A program made the position numbers and the translations under genes. Shown here piece after piece: positions 23,217 through 24,109 of a stretch of 24,109 nt of DNA. Origin of the DNA: an uncultured Campylobacter sp. Lineage in GTDB: Bacteria; Campylobacterota; Campylobacteria; Campylobacterales; Campylobacteraceae. Within the stretch, counting starts at the first letter, position 1, and each line of letters starts with the position of its first letter. The stretch covers positions 1 through 24,109 of the forward strand of contig NZ_CALLWC010000073.1 of assembly GCF_938015785.1 (NCBI RefSeq). Reading direction: 5' to 3'. Below the pieces are notes generated by a model. That model worked only from the letters and a program-made list of their open reading frames with translations. It was not told the DNA's origin and did no database searches.

Positions 23217-23340
23217 GATTTCTCCGTGTAAAATTTCGGCGATTATACAGAATTTAGCTTTAAAGTTACCATTTTGTTACCACTGAGCGCTAAAATTACG
23301 TCCAAATTTAATCGTTATATAATTTTATAAGGATCTTTAT
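23217..23340. promoter_or_regulatory. Divergent promoter region murA / NlpC-type lipoprotein
   Basis: For murA (minus) a TATAAT lies at 23247-23242. For the plus-strand gene, TATAAT at 23318-23323 and TAAAAT at 23291-23296 are the -10 candidates; the second leaves a more usual leader length. Between them GTTACCA occurs twice in direct orientation at 23265-23271 and 23276-23282, exactly 11 bases (one helical turn) apart. They sit about -30 to -46 relative to the presumed murA start, a good place for a regulator. Confidence 0.5.
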
Positions 23341-23976
23341 ATGAAACAATTAATTATTTGCGCTTTGGGTGCGTTTTTGCTGGTCGGTTGCTCCTCAAAA
23401 GCCCCGTCTGCCGGCAGCCAGCAAGCGTATGTCTTAAACGATCATGAAGAAGGAATAACTTCGGTGCCAGGAAGCGAGTTTAACCGCCCGCTAATCGCAT
23501 CTGTGGACGATTACACCGGCACTCGCGCGGGAGGGGACTGCAGCGGATTTATCACCGTGCTAAATGATAAATACGATGATCTATTTTTTAACTCAAAAGA
23601 TCTGCCAAAATACTTCACAAACGGACGCAAATCCCAAGCAATATATAATTATTACAGCCGTAGAAATTTACTCAGCAATACGCCGCGAGTGGGGGATTTG
23701 GTGTTTTTTCAAAACACCTTGCGCTCTAACAAAGGCAAGGTCAATAACGAGATCAGCCATATCGGCATCGTGCGCGAGATCTATGCTGATGGTCGCGTGA
23801 AATTTGTCCACAATACTCGTGGTAGAAATCAAGCGGACTTCGTAAATTTAAATAAGAAAAACGTCCATGTAGCGGGGCAAAAGATGGAAAATAGCTATAT
23901 CGTCCGCTGCGGCAAAGACCGCATAAGCTGCCTAGCATCGAACCGCTTCGCAGGGTATGGACGAGTAAATAACTAA
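23341..23976 (+). CDS. NlpC/P60-family lipoprotein (putative peptidoglycan hydrolase)
   Basis: A lipoprotein signal peptide ends in LLVGC with the lipidated Cys17, so the protein is anchored in a membrane facing the periplasm. The mature part has the NlpC/P60 cysteine-peptidase pattern: Cys67 in GGDCSGF, RVGDLVFF at 116-123, His140 in SHIGIV and a third polar site near His157 (KFVHNTR). It would cut peptide stems of peptidoglycan. Two more cysteines (RCGKDRISC) lie near the C-terminus and may pair. It has 211 residues. AAGGA precedes the ATG by seven bases. It is divergent from murA, a biosynthetic enzyme of the same polymer. The exact cleavage bond is unknown. Confidence 0.82.
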   Translation: MKQLIICALGAFLLVGCSSKAPSAGSQQAYVLNDHEEGITSVPGSEFNRPLIASVDDYTGTRAGGDCSGFITVLNDKYDDLFFNSKDLPKYFTNGRKSQAIYNYYSRRNLLSNTPRVGDLVFFQNTLRSNKGKVNNEISHIGIVREIYADGRVKFVHNTRGRNQADFVNLNKKNVHVAGQKMENSYIVRCGKDRISCLASNRFAGYGRVNN

Positions 23977-24109
23977 AATTTTGAAAATTCTTTCGCCGTA
24001 TTTTTTGAAAGATTTCTTATAACTTTTGGAATTTATTAGATTTTATGAAATTTCGTTAGACCTTTTAAAAATTCGCGGCGGTTTGATTTAGGCTCTAGGG
24101 TGGTTTTAA

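Overview
The window is a piece of a Campylobacter-type (epsilonproteobacterial) chromosome. The evidence is the gene content and order (folD-lepB; rpiB-small membrane protein-apt-dedA-pepA-ychF; tmk/coaD/ubiX; moeA-murA), the very common A/T words built on AAATTTTAAAATTT in the spacers, and protein sequences that look most like Campylobacter/Helicobacter orthologs. Coding GC is clearly above that of C. jejuni, which suggests an oral or human-associated species such as the C. gracilis / C. rectus / C. showae group. The species is inference.

Layout: 1-469 is a non-coding leader containing what looks like a decayed CRISPR remnant. 470-1660 is a LolC/E-type lipoprotein-release permease. 1661-2458 is mostly non-coding, with one small lipoprotein ORF. 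2459-9463 is a tight eight-gene, same-strand block: folD, lepB, rpiB, an 80-residue membrane/coiled-coil protein, apt, a DedA protein, pepA and ychF. Gaps are 0-9 nt or the genes overlap, so this is probably one operon of housekeeping functions. 10195-10941 is an orphan membrane protein with an internal duplication. 11289-14294 (minus) is a large TonB-dependent receptor of the hemoglobin/transferrin/lactoferrin class with its own promoter and a Fur-box-like site. It carries a (CT)7 tract inside the signal-peptide codons and is bracketed by about 90% identical 114-bp direct repeats. 14949-15536 is a small membrane-anchored protein broken by one in-frame TGA. 15877-20319 (minus) holds tmk, two tandem paralogs of an unrecognised protein (the upstream one broken by a single TAG), coaD and ubiX. 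A tRNA-Gly(GCC) with a near-perfect promoter, moeA and murA follow on the same strand. A divergent NlpC/P60-type lipoprotein ends the window.

The core genes serve ordinary metabolism: folate one-carbon units, the pentose phosphate pathway, adenine salvage, dTMP, CoA, prenyl-FMN, molybdenum cofactor, peptidoglycan precursors and protein export. The accessory interest is in four places. First, rpiB is about three times normal size, because a middle insertion and a long tail are made of the same AAATTTT/AAATTCC words that fill the spacers. Second, the receptor looks like a self-contained, possibly phase-variable iron-acquisition cassette between direct repeats. Third, a duplicated unknown gene family sits between tmk and coaD. 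Fourth, there is a probable CRISPR relic at the left edge. I saw no transposase, integrase, phage gene or cas gene.
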